Shown here: one piece after another, positions 1 through 10,990 of the stretch
Layout of the letters: every line of letters begins with the position of its first letter
Position numbering within the stretch: position 1 is the first letter of the stretch
NCBI RefSeq assembly: GCF_000002235.5
Contig: NW_022145611.1
Span: forward strand, 1,664,754-1,728,753
Length of the DNA: 64,000 nucleotides
Direction: 5' to 3'
From: Strongylocentrotus purpuratus
Lineage: Eukaryota; Echinodermata; Echinoidea; Camarodonta; Strongylocentrotidae
The notes under the pieces: model-generated
What the model was told of the DNA's origin: nothing
Databases searched by the model: none
What the model saw: the letters and a program-made list of their open reading frames with translations, nothing else
Position numbers and translations under genes: made by a program

Positions 1-187
1 GGTGATTGGCTTGAAGAGGGTGCTGAATTCGTTGGGCTTTCAGAACCTTCTGTCATACTGGATGTTGCATGCTGTGTTGAGGTGGACAGACTTGAAGAGG
101 AAGTCCAAGAGCCTGGGTACCATGGGAAAGAGGACGAAGTCGAATCGTAATAGCTATGATAGTTCTCAGACGTCGATAAAGGTATTT
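1..187 (-). CDS. Ser/Thr/Pro-rich mucin-like exon of the SRCR gene, runs off the window
   Basis: On the minus strand an acceptor (CTTGTCAG at 188-195) is followed by an exon starting in the same phase as all the others. It stays open to base 1. The peptide is almost entirely Ser, Thr, Pro, Gly and aromatics, for example SSSSLSTSTQHATSS and SPTNSAPSSSQSP, which resembles an O-glycosylated stalk. A stalk after SRCR domains usually precedes a membrane anchor or further domains; that part is not in the window. The plus strand is also open here (see rejected items). The phase match favours the minus strand. Confidence 0.55.
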
Positions 188-3100
188 CTGACAAGGACAA
201 AAAAGAGATCACCAGTAAATAAAACAATAAAGGGAGGCATGTTTAAGTTGATGTACCCCTCCTCAAACAAAAGGCGATCGAGAAATAAAAAAATAAAAAA
301 TGTTAGGTGATGTTCTTCAAAACGATCGAAATGATTTTCGAGAATATATTGCCTTTTGAAATCATGTTTATGTAATATGTCACTGTAAACGGTAGCGCAC
401 AAGGATATCTAAATTGATTTCGGAAGTCTCTGTGATTATGTTTCAGCTAAAAGTAGAATGCAATTTGTATTCACAAACCATCATAAGAATAAAATACATT
501 TCATTCAATAATATGGACTAGTTCAACAAAATGCACTGCTTATAATCCAAGAAGCATGTCCTAATAAAATACATTTATCAGGTAACCCATTTGATTAATG
601 TCTACTTAGTTACACATTTCTTAGAGAAATTGATTTCCCAATATATTCCAATATTTTCCAACTCTAATCCTTATACTAATCCTAACGTATAATATAAATT
701 CCAACCTGTACCCTAAACCTAACCTTAAACACATATTCCAAACCTAACCCTAACCCTAATCCTAACCTTAAACATAATTTCCAACTCAAAGCCTAACTCG
801 GAGCATTTATCGGAGGAGCAAATATCAGGGCGCCATATTGTTTACCTCCATTCCATGAGCATTCATCCTCGACATCCTCATACAGACATAGAGCACGTGG
901 TACACGAACACAAACTGCAAAACATTCATAAGTCGACGTCAGTCCGGATTCTACGCAGATACTGCCATCAGGACAGTCTTCTTCTTCGCACGGATCTGGG
1001 TTCAGAGAACATAATAATACAAATTCAATACGTAAAGCATGTGATCGTGAAATAACAAAATAAAAAATAATAATACAAAAAGGGAAAAATTATCTCGTAG
1101 AGTTCTGGCAAATGGAATACCTTAAATGTTTTTTTTTTTCATGGCAAAAGAAATTCTGTTATGTCGGTCGGTATATTAGAGCTTTAGATTTTATTTCGGG
1201 GTGGTTGGGGTTTTCATTTCTGGAATGTCATAGAGCTACAATATTCATGAAAATATCATCATTGAGTACTGCACATACATGTACTTGTAGAATTGTTTGT
1301 ATGTAATCGCCAATAAATTTTATCAGCGTTTAAAACAATAATGTATACAATGTATAAATTCATGTCATGTCATGCATGTGCACGACTTTCCACCATTTTA
1401 GGCGAGTCAAGATATTGAAAAACATAGCTCAAACCCTAACAAGTTCCGAAAAAAAGATTTTTAAATTGTTTCCAGGAGTTTTCGGCGTCAGATATAACAC
1501 ACTAAAAGCCTAAGAATAAAGGACCATCGGAAAAAGTTTGTATTCCAAATGGCATCCAAGATGGCTACCAGTACCTGAGAATAGCCAGGAATCTGGACAT
1601 ATCAATGATGTTGGTACATGTATCTATATTTAGGCTTTAGGTGTCCGGAAATTCATTACGCCGGCTTAAAACGTGTTATGGGGGTCAAAATATTAAAATA
1701 TGCTTATTATATATAGTGACCGCCATCCTTCAATTTAAAATGGCCCCTTTTTACCTTAAATAGTCATAAATAAAACAATATAAAAACTAGAATTGTAATT
1801 ATAATATCTAGGTTGAAGGTGTCAAGAAATTCATTAGGCTGACTTAAAATGTGTTATAGGGTCAGGACATAAGTAAATCCAAGATAGCCCATGTGATTCT
1901 TAATTTTAGAAGTAAATTTGTATGGATTCTGATAATGAATGATACCCTTAAAAGTGTCACGAAATATTAGAATAGTTTTATATTCAAGCAGGCGCGTACA
2001 CAGGGGGGGGGGTTTGGGGGGTTAAACCCCCCTTTGGTAATTCTTTGTGTGTAAACCCCCCCCCCTTTTGGATTTTTTTTTTTTTTTTTTTTAATTAAAA
2101 AAAAAAAAAAATATTCCCATGGCTGACCTAAAAAAGCTGACCTTACCCCCCCCCTCCCCGCTTATTCAGCGGTCGGCTGAGTCGTCGCGATTTTTTTGGG
2201 ACCAAAAAAAAATAAAAAAATGACCTCTTACCCCCGCTTATTCAGCGGCTGGCTGAGTCGTTGCGAAATTTTCGGCCCGATTTATAAATGTTAACCCCCC
2301 CCCCCCCCTTGAAAAAATCCTGCGTACGCGCCTGTATTCAAGGCATTAACTATCATGACTATGGTCGTTGCATTTTGCCTTCCAAGACCTATATAGTAAT
2401 TATTCCTTTATTATATCTCTAGAGATGCTATTGTGGAGTCTAAACCTGGGTTTTACGAGTCGAGAAATCCATTTAGACTACGTCAAAATGTGTTATAGCG
2501 GTTAAGAAACCTAGAAATCCAATTTGACGTCCAACATTGCTGCAATTTTATTAATGAGACCTGAAGTGAGTTATCATTCACAATACAGCTGTCATTTCCA
2601 AGTACAAAGTATATTTGAGTGGTTACGATAGTCAATGATACATGATGAAGTATAATTGAGTATCGCTGTAGCATTATGCACTATCCAATAAGGTTCCCAG
2701 ATTGCCATCCACAAAAAAGACAATGGTTTTGGCATCAATACAATAACAATTGTCAGTAATTTTGACAGGGTAGCCCTTAGATGAAAGATGGCATGTCAAT
2801 TTGAAGCCATTTTGCCATCCATGATGGCGGGTCATTTGATATTGATATTGTTTGTCAACCCCCGGTGATCCCTTCTGCTCTCTTAACGGACACTTCGTAG
2901 GAACTACGTACGAACTTTTCCCTTAACTCTCCTTGACCTTGTGTTGACTAACAGTTTGTTCATGCATGTTATCGTTATTATCATTATTGAAATACAATTT
3001 TCTTAATTCAACACTAATATAAATCTGACCGCAATCTGGTTGTTCTTTTAGTGAAAGAAAAGATGGAATGTATAAGCTGTCACCTACCGATCGGTCTACA

Positions 3101-6100
3101 ATTCACACCAAGCACACTTTCAGCATTAGAACACGTTCTTGCTTCTTCAGAGTCTGGTATTAGATATTGGAAGCATTCTGCGATGGAGTCAAATCCGGAG
3201 CAGAAGAAGCGCAGTCGTGAGAAATCATAAACCTTGTTATCAAGGTCTATCTCGGTGAAGGTAAATGAGTCGTAACCAAGTGTGCTGCATATGGCGTAGG
3301 CCTCGTCTTTATTATCAGATGTCAAACATAAGGTTTCCCAGGAGTCATTGTGGAACACCTCTACAATTCCAGATGAGGAGTACTCTCCTCTAGCAAGACG
3401 CAGATCTTATAAACAAATAAACAAACGAAAAAACAATTCAACATAATTATGACCATGATAAAACGCTAAATCATTTTACAAATGGGGGGGGGGGGGAGGG
3501 GCCGGGGCTGAGCCACAAAGAATTGAAATATTTTCTAAAGTGCCCGGAACGCCGTTATACAAGGGGCAAGTTTGGAAATTATCGTTAAGTTGCACTTTTG
3601 CACTCGACCAGTCTGTAATTATCACGTGGCTCAAATGGACTCGAATATTAAGGTATTTTTTAAACATGGAAAAGTCAGACTTTGTGCATTTTAGAATAAT
3701 CACTGCCAAAGTCATGGAGGTGCTTCATGTACACATATTGTTTGCCCTCTTGAGAAGAATACTTCCATATGTGTTACATAGCATGTACCGTCGGTGCATA
3801 AATTTCATGAGCAAGTATCCAGTACACGTGGTGGGTACAACAATATTGTGGAAATAACCTTTATCTGCCCGTGCGCAGATTTCATCTACGAATTGGGTTA
3901 TTTCTGAATTTTTAAATGGTAAGTTAGCTTTAGCGCAGGCTCTGTGTGCCTTTCAGGGATAGGACGAATAATTATGTAGATTAATTTGTTTGAAATTACT
4001 CCTCTAATTTTGATGATGTAGTCTAGAATTCTATAATGTTCCCTCCCTCCCTCCCTCAGAGCTAGAACGGTCCCGACGGGCCTCATAAGATTTGCACTCA
4101 CCTGGTAAACATGATACCCCAGCGTGTTCGTTTTGTGTACAGTCATGCTCTAGGAGTGGTCCATGATCACAATCCATAATGTCTGTCTCGGTCCCATCGC
4201 AGGCTATATCATCTAGGATGTAGGGATTGGATGCACTGCTGTTCAGCCCAATGTAGGTACCAAGAGCCCTCTCGTAACCAAGCATTCGGCACACAACATC
4301 TCCTGCAGACATGCTCCATCCATCGTCACAGATAGGATTCCAAGAAATATCCCCTCGAGCCTCGATGACTCCTTCCCAATCATTAGGGGAATCAACAAAC
4401 CGAACTCTATCTTCTCTCTCAGTTGCTTCAAATGGCAAAATATAATGAGAATAAATGTAAATGGATGATAATATTGTGATTTACTTCCTCACCTGCAATA
4501 AAAGGTGATGTAGGGTATATTTAGAACAGTCCACTATTCAACACCCCACCAATCAGTGTTTCCATTAATGTTACAGTCGCACTTCCACCTAAAGCCTAGC
4601 CATAAGAACCATGTCAAGCCATGTTTGTGATGCGAGATTAGACTAGCGATTATTTCCGTGACATTATGGAATCTATTTGTTACTTACAGGTTGAACGTTA
4701 CCTTACCGCAAAAGCAAAATGTCATAACATTCAAAGTTTTACCACATTAGTCAACCCTATTCACCTCAGTGAGGCCTTGTGTGTGTGTCCGTGTATTGGG
4801 ATGTGGCATTTGTCTTGGAATTACATGGTATAACAAGTTAGCTACGTCCAATTTCTTCCAGGGTCTGAACTGTCCAGTGCGTGTGTCTATCAACTGGCTC
4901 TCGCTACAATGGCCTAGCTCCGAACGAGATCTTTACATGGCACTTGCAGCTGGGCTTTACGTGAAAGTATGACTTTTCAATAAACTTTAACTCACGTGAT
5001 CTGCACGCGACTACAACGTTATCGTAGCATGGAGTGGTTGGCGCTTGAAAGCTGCAATTTTCTATTTTGCTTTCTGTCCATACAGCACATTGTAGGTTAG
5101 TCTTCTGAATAGTGGTTGAGACGTCTGGGAATCTATTTCGTAGGTGAGCTGTCAAAGAATCGTTGTACCCAAGCATTCTGCAAACCACGCGAGCGTCTAA
5201 AAGATCCCAGTTGTCGTCGCAAATTGTGTTCCAAGATTCATCGTAAAATATCTCAACACGTCCTTCCCAGAATTCACCGCCATCTTGAAGTCGGATAGTT
5301 GAGTTCCGTGGACTAGGTGGTTCAGTAATTTCTGGGTAAAAGAAGATAAGGGGACATCCGCTACCTTACCCAATGACTTCATGATTGTCATATAACCATA
5401 TACTCACTACAGAACTAACAGTTATCCTATTTTGAAAGTGCAAGCTATCCTAAGACTTCTCCTAAATGGACGATTCCAAATACGAAATACAACGTGGTAC
5501 GAAGTTGTAATACAAGACACTTTCAGAATATGGTATACCTTTTGGTGCTCGTTTACAACTCGACATATTTATTACATATTTATTCTGTAAACGTCCCGTT
5601 GCACCAGTAGGTCCATTGTTGCACAATTCTGGACCTGTATATACGTCAGAAAAAGTCATAACCATCCCAAAACTGAAGGTTTCAAAAACCTAAAACATGG
5701 GTACTTTCTTTTGCGACCCTCAGCAAACATGCAACGAGTTAACCTTTTAAATATGATTGTATCTCAAAGAATGAAAATTGTTGTTAGGTTAGAAAAACAT
5801 CACGGATTTCCTTACATAACAACACGCAAAATCTGCAATGTGTATTAATCCCAAATGTTAAAATACAATTATCCATATTTGGTGAACGAAATACTTTTTA
5901 TCTAGGCACTTTAAAGAGAGACGTATACAAAATGACTTATTGGAGTCCAACATAGTGTACCTGAACCGGGATCACAAGTGACTCCAGCATCCTCATAATG
6001 CCCACAGTTGTGATGAAACAATGTTGTATGTCTGCAATCGAAGATATCATCCTCGTCACCATTACATACCACATTATCTAAGATAATGCGCTTAGTTTCT

Positions 6101-6329
6101 ATCGGTAGATCCTGTATAACATCGGAGAACCCCATTGAACGACATGCAGCTTTAGAGTCCAGTCTACTCCAGGAGGTAGTGCACACCGGTTTCCATATTC
6201 CATCTCCTCTTATTTCAAGTACCCCGATCCAAAATACATCTCGTTCTTTTAACCGAACATCAAATGACAGTGGAGTAGGGATCGTCAGTTCCTCAGCAAG
6301 GGGAAGTGATCTTCCTCCAGGGATTGAAC
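1..6329 (-). CDS. SRCR-domain receptor/secreted protein, partial gene (seven exons, open at both ends)
   Basis: Minus-strand mosaic gene. Predicted exons in transcript order: 6329-5961 (SRCR), 5634-5539 (small linker), 5331-4996 (SRCR), 4425-4102 (SRCR), 3405-3088 (SRCR), 995-846 (Cys-rich), 187-1 (Ser/Thr-rich, continues off the window). Every exon has an AG before it and a GT after it (the last donor lies off the window). Every exon starts with two bases of a split codon and ends with one, so all introns are phase 1 and all complete exons are multiples of three (369, 96, 336, 324, 318 and 150 bases). Such symmetric exons are typical of shuffled extracellular modules. SRCR proteins bind microbial and host ligands, and the family is greatly expanded in sea urchins (established knowledge). 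No signal peptide exon was found upstream up to the next repeats, so the 5' end is missing or lies further right. No transmembrane segment is visible; it may lie beyond base 1. Family call is firm; the complete gene model is inference. Confidence 0.85.
660..800. repeat. Degenerate interstitial telomere-like CCCTAA motifs
   Basis: Runs of CCTAACC and CCCTAAC variants (aacctaaccctaacccta and similar) recur over about 140 bases within the last SRCR intron. They resemble decayed TTAGGG repeats read on the other strand. They are interrupted and not a functional telomere. Confidence 0.5.
846..995 (-). CDS. Cysteine-rich 50-residue exon of the SRCR gene
   Basis: Downstream of the last SRCR exon, an open 150-base stretch has acceptor AACCCAG, donor GTAAAC and phase 1-1, and splices in frame. 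The peptide begins PCEEEDCPDGSIC, continues with TYECFAVCVRVPRALC and ends with EDVEDECSWNG. It has seven cysteines in about 45 residues. The spacing C-x4-C-x5-C-x10-C-x3-C is loosely EGF- or follistatin-like but matches no family I can name with confidence. The lone seventh cysteine could pair outside the module. Confidence 0.6.
996..1988. other. Intron sequence with degenerate tandem repeat
   Basis: No coding signal. From about 1480, loosely repeated blocks contain AAATTCATTA, TTAAAA.GTGTTATRG and CCATCCAAGATGGC-like words. They continue beyond the inserted element to about 2850. The blocks are too diverged to fix a period by eye. Confidence 0.4.
1989..2334. mobile_element. hAT-like non-autonomous element (346 bp) with poly-G/C tracts
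   Basis: Terminal inverted repeats CAGGCGCGTACACAGG and its complement with one mismatch. They are flanked by a perfect 8-bp direct duplication TATTCAAG (1981-1988 and 2335-2342), the target-site size of the hAT superfamily. The interior holds runs of G or C of about 8-15 bases, T and A tracts, and a repeated word ttattcagcgg. No coding capacity. Confidence 0.9.
2343..3087. other. Intron, continuation of degenerate repeat; no gene seen
   Basis: Contains further TCMAGAAATCCATTTAGRCT-like and GCCATTTTGCCATCC words related to those at 1.5-1.9 kb. No splice-bounded open frame was found. Confidence 0.4.
3088..3405 (-). CDS. SRCR domain exon 4 (divergent) of the partial SRCR gene
   Basis: 106 residues. 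The start LRLARGEYSSSGIVEVFH fits an SRCR domain (VRL..G....G.VEV). The core ETLCLTSDNKDEAYAICSTL replaces the usual CDD.W..DA.VVCR.LG, so the tryptophan-acidic motif is largely lost while the cysteine spacing is kept. The second half has FFCSGFDSIAEC, RTC and LGVNC. Six cysteines. Acceptor TTATAAG, donor GTAGGT, phase 1-1. It is a diverged domain rather than a pseudo-exon, because its frame and splice sites are intact. Confidence 0.85.
4102..4425 (-). CDS. SRCR domain exon 3 of the partial SRCR gene
   Basis: 108 residues forming one SRCR domain. It opens RVRFVDSPNDWEGVIEARGD, continues with WNPICDDGWSMSAGDVVCRML and has the acidic loop DDIACDGTETDIMDCDH. The last cysteines are in HDC and GVSCLPG. 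Six cysteines, group A pattern. This is the most canonical of the four domains. Donor GTGAGT, acceptor TTTGAAG, phase 1-1. An ATG falls a few codons inside the preceding intron, but the AG acceptor and the shared phase argue that this is an internal exon. Confidence 0.92.
4996..5331 (-). CDS. SRCR domain exon 2 of the partial SRCR gene
   Basis: 112 residues. A short Pro/Ser linker leads into STIRLQDGGEFWEGRVEI, the classic SRCR opening. TICDDNWDLLDARVVCRMLGY follows, with the family's most conserved WD..DA.VVCR.LGY signature. The second half has LQCAVWTESKIENC, a TPC and a final VVVAC, giving six cysteines (group A). Acceptor CCCAG lies at 5332-5333 and the strong donor GTGAGT just below 4996. 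Phase 1-1. Confidence 0.9.
5539..5634 (-). CDS. Candidate 32-residue linker exon between SRCR domains
   Basis: A 96-base open stretch has an acceptor (TATACAG) and a donor (GTATAC), with the same phase 1 at both ends as all neighbouring exons. It would add a short peptide containing PELCNNGPTGATGRL and SSCKRAPK, with two cysteines. It lies between SRCR exons 1 and 2 and splices in frame with both. No domain family is recognised. It may be a hinge between domains, an alternatively used exon, or a chance match. Confidence 0.45.
5961..6329 (-). CDS. SRCR domain exon 1 of the partial SRCR gene
   Basis: Encodes about 123 residues: a leader of about 25 residues rich in Pro, Leu and Thr, then one SRCR domain. 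The domain opens with VRLKERDVFWIGVLEI and carries six cysteines in the group A pattern: PVC, AACRSMGF, VVCNGDEDDIFDC, HNC and a final VTC. The DEDDIFDC acidic loop matches the usual SRCR C-terminal half. Acceptor at 6330-6331 and donor just below 5961 (GTACAC) are good. This is the most upstream recognisable exon, so the true start codon and signal peptide are not here. The open frame continues upstream to a methionine at 6411, but that stretch reads through an AT-rich intron-like sequence and is unlikely to be the real start. Confidence 0.88.
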
Positions 6330-6411
6330 CTTTACAAAATAAATGAACAATTATTAAATCCCGGAATGGTTTTATCATTTTATAATATTCAATAAGATAA
6401 GAATATTTCAA

Positions 6412-7900
6412 TTGCCATCCTTCGCATATTCTTCTACTTTTTGTTTACATCATGCAAATATGAGGCAACTCACCAAGTGCCTCTACCAATATGAAACACT
6501 CCCTTTTCCTGATGATGATGATGAACATGATCATTATTATTCTTCAAAACAAAATAAAACAATAACGTTATCATTACCATTACTATTATTTTTGTTTTTG
6601 TTGTTATCATATTATTATTATTACTATTCCTGTAAATACTTTTATTGTTATTATCATTATTATTTTGATTTTGATCGGTCGCTATATTTCATTCCGTTGT
6701 AGGTCTTATTACACTACGTGTATAAAACACGTCATTGTAGAGGCAAAATCACATCCTCCTCGTTCTCTATTACTCAGGCATATTGGAACATTGGACTAAA
6801 GGCCGATGTTATTACTTAATATCCAATATTATTTATCACAATATTACTTGCAGTGCCATTGATATAGTGCAGCTAAATCATATTGTGTTCAGACAATCAA
6901 TTACACTTGTGGCTTAATCGATTATTGATAAGTTTTTTTAACCCCAATTTATGGAATGATTTTGACAATGATTTATTCCTAATATTGGCGAGTGTCTGTT
7001 TTGCGTGACTGCTGAATCATGTGTATGCTGCTATGTTTATCAACTAGGGGACCTACGTCCTTAAGTCATAACTGAAAGTAATGAGGATTAATGCCTCACA
7101 AAAACTGTACGGTATCGTCTGCATATTCAATAATGCTGCACTCTCTTACGTTTGCATATGCAGTCGCTTGTTAACAGGGAGAAGAGCGCAGGAGAGATGA
7201 CACCATGGGTGTCGATCCCGGGGGGGGGGGGGTGGGGGGATTTATCCCCCAATATTTCAGGTGGGGGGGGGGTGGCCTGTACAATCATCCCCCCCAATAA
7301 TTCACCATCAGAAAAATAAAAAAAATTAAGAGAAAAATTAATGATGAGAGCCCGATGAGAGTAGTTAATATACACATTTTGCTATCTCATTATATACGAA
7401 GTAAATAAGACAACCGTATATGAGACAAGAATAAATTGAATTCTTGCTCGTACGGCTTCATCATGCATGCAGGAATTGATGAATTTATTCAATTTGTTTA
7501 ATCAACAGCATCATAGAAATGCAGTGCGCCAAATGCAAAGACGAAGCGTCAAAAAGCAACGAGCTAAATGTTAAGCGCGAAGCGCAAAAGTAGCAATCTG
7601 CAATGCACATCAGGCAATCCTGGACAGTGTAAACATAAATGAACTCTGTGACGATTTCGTGATGAAATCGGAGACTAGGAGAAAGATTTTCGGACATTAG
7701 TATGACTTATAAAACAGTTCACTAGTTGTTATGTTGTTTCCGTTCACCCTTTTTAAAATTCACGTCATTGTATCTTTATTTTTATTTTTTTCACTCATTT
7801 TATTTCCTGATATTTCCTATTTTTGTTTTCATTTTTGGAGAAAGATTATTATGTCACAACTTATTTGTGACATAACTTATTTTCATTGGGAAACTAAATT
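6412..7900. other. No gene; AT-rich with TTA/ATT microsatellite and a poly-G element fragment
   Basis: 6530-6670 is an impure ATT/TTA microsatellite. 7203-7310 holds a terminus-like CATGGGTGTCGATCCC followed by three G tracts. It resembles the hAT-like left end at 10058, but no matching right end or target duplication was found, so it is probably a fragment. Confidence 0.5.
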
Positions 7901-7904
7901 CAGA

Positions 7905-8697
7905 CAAGGATTAATATAGAGAACAGTACAACCAATCGTCTTCTTTCTCTAATAATTTGGTGAAAAGGGCAAAGCTGTTAGGGGGCAACTGAATTCAGAC
8001 GTGGATTAAGAGTAATAATCAAATGAAACGTCAAAGTACACGATACAACTAATCGTCTTCTTTTAATAATAATTTAATGAACCGTGAAAGCTTCCGCGCT
8101 TCGCGCGGAATGGGCGAAAATGAATACAGACAAGGATTAAGAGTAATCATTTATTGAAACGTTAAAGCTTCCGGGGGTAAACTGAATTCATGAAGGACAC
8201 GATACAACAATCGTCTTCTTTCTCTAATAATGTAATAAAATGTGAAAGCTTCCGCGCTTCGCGCAGGAATGGGCGAAAATGAATTCAGACAAGGATTAAG
8301 AGTCGAGAATGGTACATAGAATCGTCTTCTTTCTTTAATAATCTAATGAAACATCAGAGCTTCCGCGCTACGCGCAGGGGAAAGGGAAACTTGATTAAAA
8401 CATTAATGATTAAGAGTCGAAAATGGTTCATCGAATCGTCTTCTTTCTTAAATAATCTAATGAAACGTCAGAGCTTCCACGCTACGCAGGGAGAAAGGGG
8501 AACTTGATTAAAACAAGGATTAAGAGTCGAGAACGGTCCAACGAATCGTCTTCTTTCTCTAATAATTTAGTGAAACGTCAAAGCTTCCGCGCTTCGCGGG
8601 GGACGGGGGACGGGACGGACTCCCCCTCCCTGCATCCAACCCCCTAGGGACCGCGCTTCGCGTGCTCACTACCGCCCCCTAAAATGAAATCCTGGCT
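7905..8697. repeat. Tandem array of about 110-bp units ending in a hAT-like terminus
   Basis: The words AATCGTCTTCTTT, TAATAATTTA, AAAGCTTCCGCGCTTCGCG and GACAAGGATTAAGAGT recur in order. AATCGTCTTC starts near 7934, 8051, 8209, 8320, 8434 and 8544. The block closes at 8681-8697 with CCTGGCTACGCGCTTG, which is the complement of the CAGGCGCGTAGCC element end seen at 43612. The array therefore probably forms the body of a hAT-like element whose left end is lost or not recognisable. No coding frame. Confidence 0.75.
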
Positions 8698-9460
8698 ACG
8701 CGCTTGGGAGGGGTACAACTTGCCACACGCTTCTACCTCTTGGTTGCTTTGATCCATTGCCGAAAATATTTTGGCACCTATCATCCCCCCAACCACGGAT
8801 ACAAATCGACACCCTTGGATGACACAGCCCTGGGGTGTCCTTGTATTCAAAACTCTGGCACAGGACAAAATGTGACCCAACACGACTCTTTGTGGTCCGT
8901 CACGTAAACAACTCTGGATCCACAGAATTATACAACGCAGGTCTAACCCTTGTCCAAATGAGCATATACTTTTTAATATGCAGGTATGATAACATTGCGT
9001 ATCAACTCCTGTCTTTCATCTGCACATCGTCTTCAGAGATACAACTTACATTTCAGTTCCTCTACATACATGTAGTCCTGTGTAATGTCAGATCACAGAG
9101 TCTTTGTTTTGTGTTCATACACACGGATCACCTTCATTGCCTTCAAAGCAGCAACATGTTTGTCAGCTCAGAAGTTATTTTTGAGTTTTTTTTATAAGAG
9201 AGTTTACAAGAGCCAAATGAGCGATTAAATTTCCTTATACCTCTTTTGGACACGTTTTGTTATTGTCCGTAATCGTGTAAGTCTTTACCTTCAAGCACAT
9301 TCTGATGAGATCCCTCATGTTTCTCACGTTGTGATCAAGGTCTGATACGTTTGTTCACGTTCTGTCAAGGCTTTCTACGGATGAAACGTGGACGCCGGGT
9401 AGCTTTAAAGCACGTTTGTGCCCACGGTATAAAAAAGGCCTCCCAAGCAATCGCAATCAT
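8698..9460. other. No gene recognised
   Basis: Contains short open frames without domain similarity. A run of GTTTGTTCACGTTCTGTCAAGG-like words precedes the element at 9461. A TATA-like GGTATAAAAAAGG at 9426-9438 has no gene behind it that I can support. Confidence 0.4.
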
Positions 9461-10057
9461 TGAGTGATTTCAAGTACGATGTTAGGTGTTGTTGTTGGTG
9501 TTGAGAACGTGGAAAGGCTGCTGAACCGAGCTCTAACACCGAAGGTCAGTTTAGAAGGACGATACCAGCCTCAACACCGAGTGACATCCTACTCTACAGG
9601 CGAAAACTCAGAAGTTCCAATAAATTACATCATATTGAATATAAAATGTTAAGTCATATTAAAAATCAAATAGAAAAAGAAAAAGAAATTCTCTTGAAAA
9701 ACAGATATAGTTCCCACGATTTAGTTGTTTTGACTGGAAAATTGATTTTACCTTGGCCTGATCATGAGATTTGTGACAGATGTCCGCATAGTTACCTGCA
9801 GTATACTGCAATGCCAACACCAAAACCGAACTTGAAATCATGAGTTTCCCAATCCCTAGGGGCTGGTGTTGGTGAATGGGAAAATTACACGTAAATCGTC
9901 AACACCAACCGCGATACTCGGTTCAGCAGACGACAATAAACACCATCCCTCAACACAGACTACCGGAAATGCATCATATTTTTCGACGTCAACCTCAACA
10001 CCAGCATGACTTCAAGTTCGGTGTTGTAGCTGGTGTTGGTGTTCTCGCAACACCAAC

Positions 10058-10990
10058 CAGGGGCGGCGATCCCGGGGGGGGGGGGCACGTTCCCCCTCAA
10101 TATTTTTTGGGGATCATCCCCCGGAAAATTTGAAAAAGTGCAAAAAAATGTATAGCAAATACTGACTAAAGATTGCAACTCACTTTTAGGCCCAGGAGGG
10201 CCCAAGAGTACAGCGTTTAGACAAATCAAAAATGCAAAAATTTTCTCGCCCGAAAGCTACGCTCACTCGCATAATTATCCTTTAAAATGTACAAGTAAAT
10301 ATAGTAGAAATGTAAAGAGTGAAAAAAGTATATTGCTCGCTCTATACTATAGTTTTGTAATGTAATTTTTTATACAACAAAAGTTCAAAGACCTGTCAGG
10401 GGGTAGTCACTTCCGTCACCGTCACCCCTCTCGTTCACTATGCTCCCTCGCATTGGCGTACTGATATGGGGGGGGGGGGGTGTTGGGGGCAGCGATACCA
10501 GGGATTTACAAATGCTGCTGAAATGGCATGATTTTCCCACCAAGGGCCCTAAGGCTGTCCCTGGATGCTCATCTGACCGTAATTAAATGCCGAAAATCCC
10601 TGGACCCCACCAGGGGTCAAATCAGTGACTTGCATGACAGTGTCACAAATAAGGTATCAAAATATGCTCATCTAACGTTACCGTAATGAAATGCCTAAAA
10701 CCCATGACCTCCATGGGGCTCTGCCTCTTGAACCCGCCGGGCCCTGGACCTCACGCCAATTTACGCTCATCTTACTTCGCTCGCTTTGCTCTACCTGATC
10801 GTAAACACTTTAGCCCCCCCCCCCACTTTGAAAAGCGTTGCGCAGGGCCTGCATGTAAAATGTAGAGTGGTGGTGATGCGGATTTTTTTCTACCCCCCCC
10901 CCCCCCCGAACGTTTTTTATCATTACGCCACTGCTCCCTCGTCCCTCGCATTTCTTCCCCCCCGGTCATGAAAAGAAATTGCCGCTCCTG
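10058..10990. mobile_element. hAT-like non-autonomous element (933 bp), nested
   Basis: Ends CAGGGGCGGCGAT and complement of ATTGCCGCTCCTG (two mismatches in 13). A perfect 8-bp duplication ACACCAAC flanks it at 10050-10057 and 10991-10998. Removing it restores the GGTGTT/AACACC repeat context of the outer element. A 12-base G run follows the left end. A second hAT-like element lies inside it. Confidence 0.85.
10451..10933. mobile_element. hAT-like non-autonomous element (483 bp), doubly nested
   Basis: Imperfect terminal repeats CATTGGCGTACTGATA and complement CAGTGGCGTAATGATA. Flanked by a perfect 8-bp duplication CTCCCTCG (10443-10450 and 10934-10941). The interior has a G run, two C runs and two copies of a unit with GCTCATCTGACCGTAAT and GGGGCTCTGCC. 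The same unit forms the array at 63.5-64 kb. Confidence 0.88.

Noticed and set aside
1..150. Plus-strand open frame at the left edge, acidic (EVDRLEEEVQEP...) to a stop
   Set aside because: It is the antisense of the Ser/Thr-rich minus-strand exon. The minus strand has an acceptor in the same phase as six other exons, so it is preferred.
7905..8697. CRISPR-like array because of regular repeats
   Set aside because: The whole 110-bp unit repeats, without unique spacers, and the genome is eukaryotic.
9426..9652. TATA-like GGTATAAAAAAGG followed by a short open frame
   Set aside because: The frame lies in the inverted-repeat end of the element at 9461. No gene evidence.
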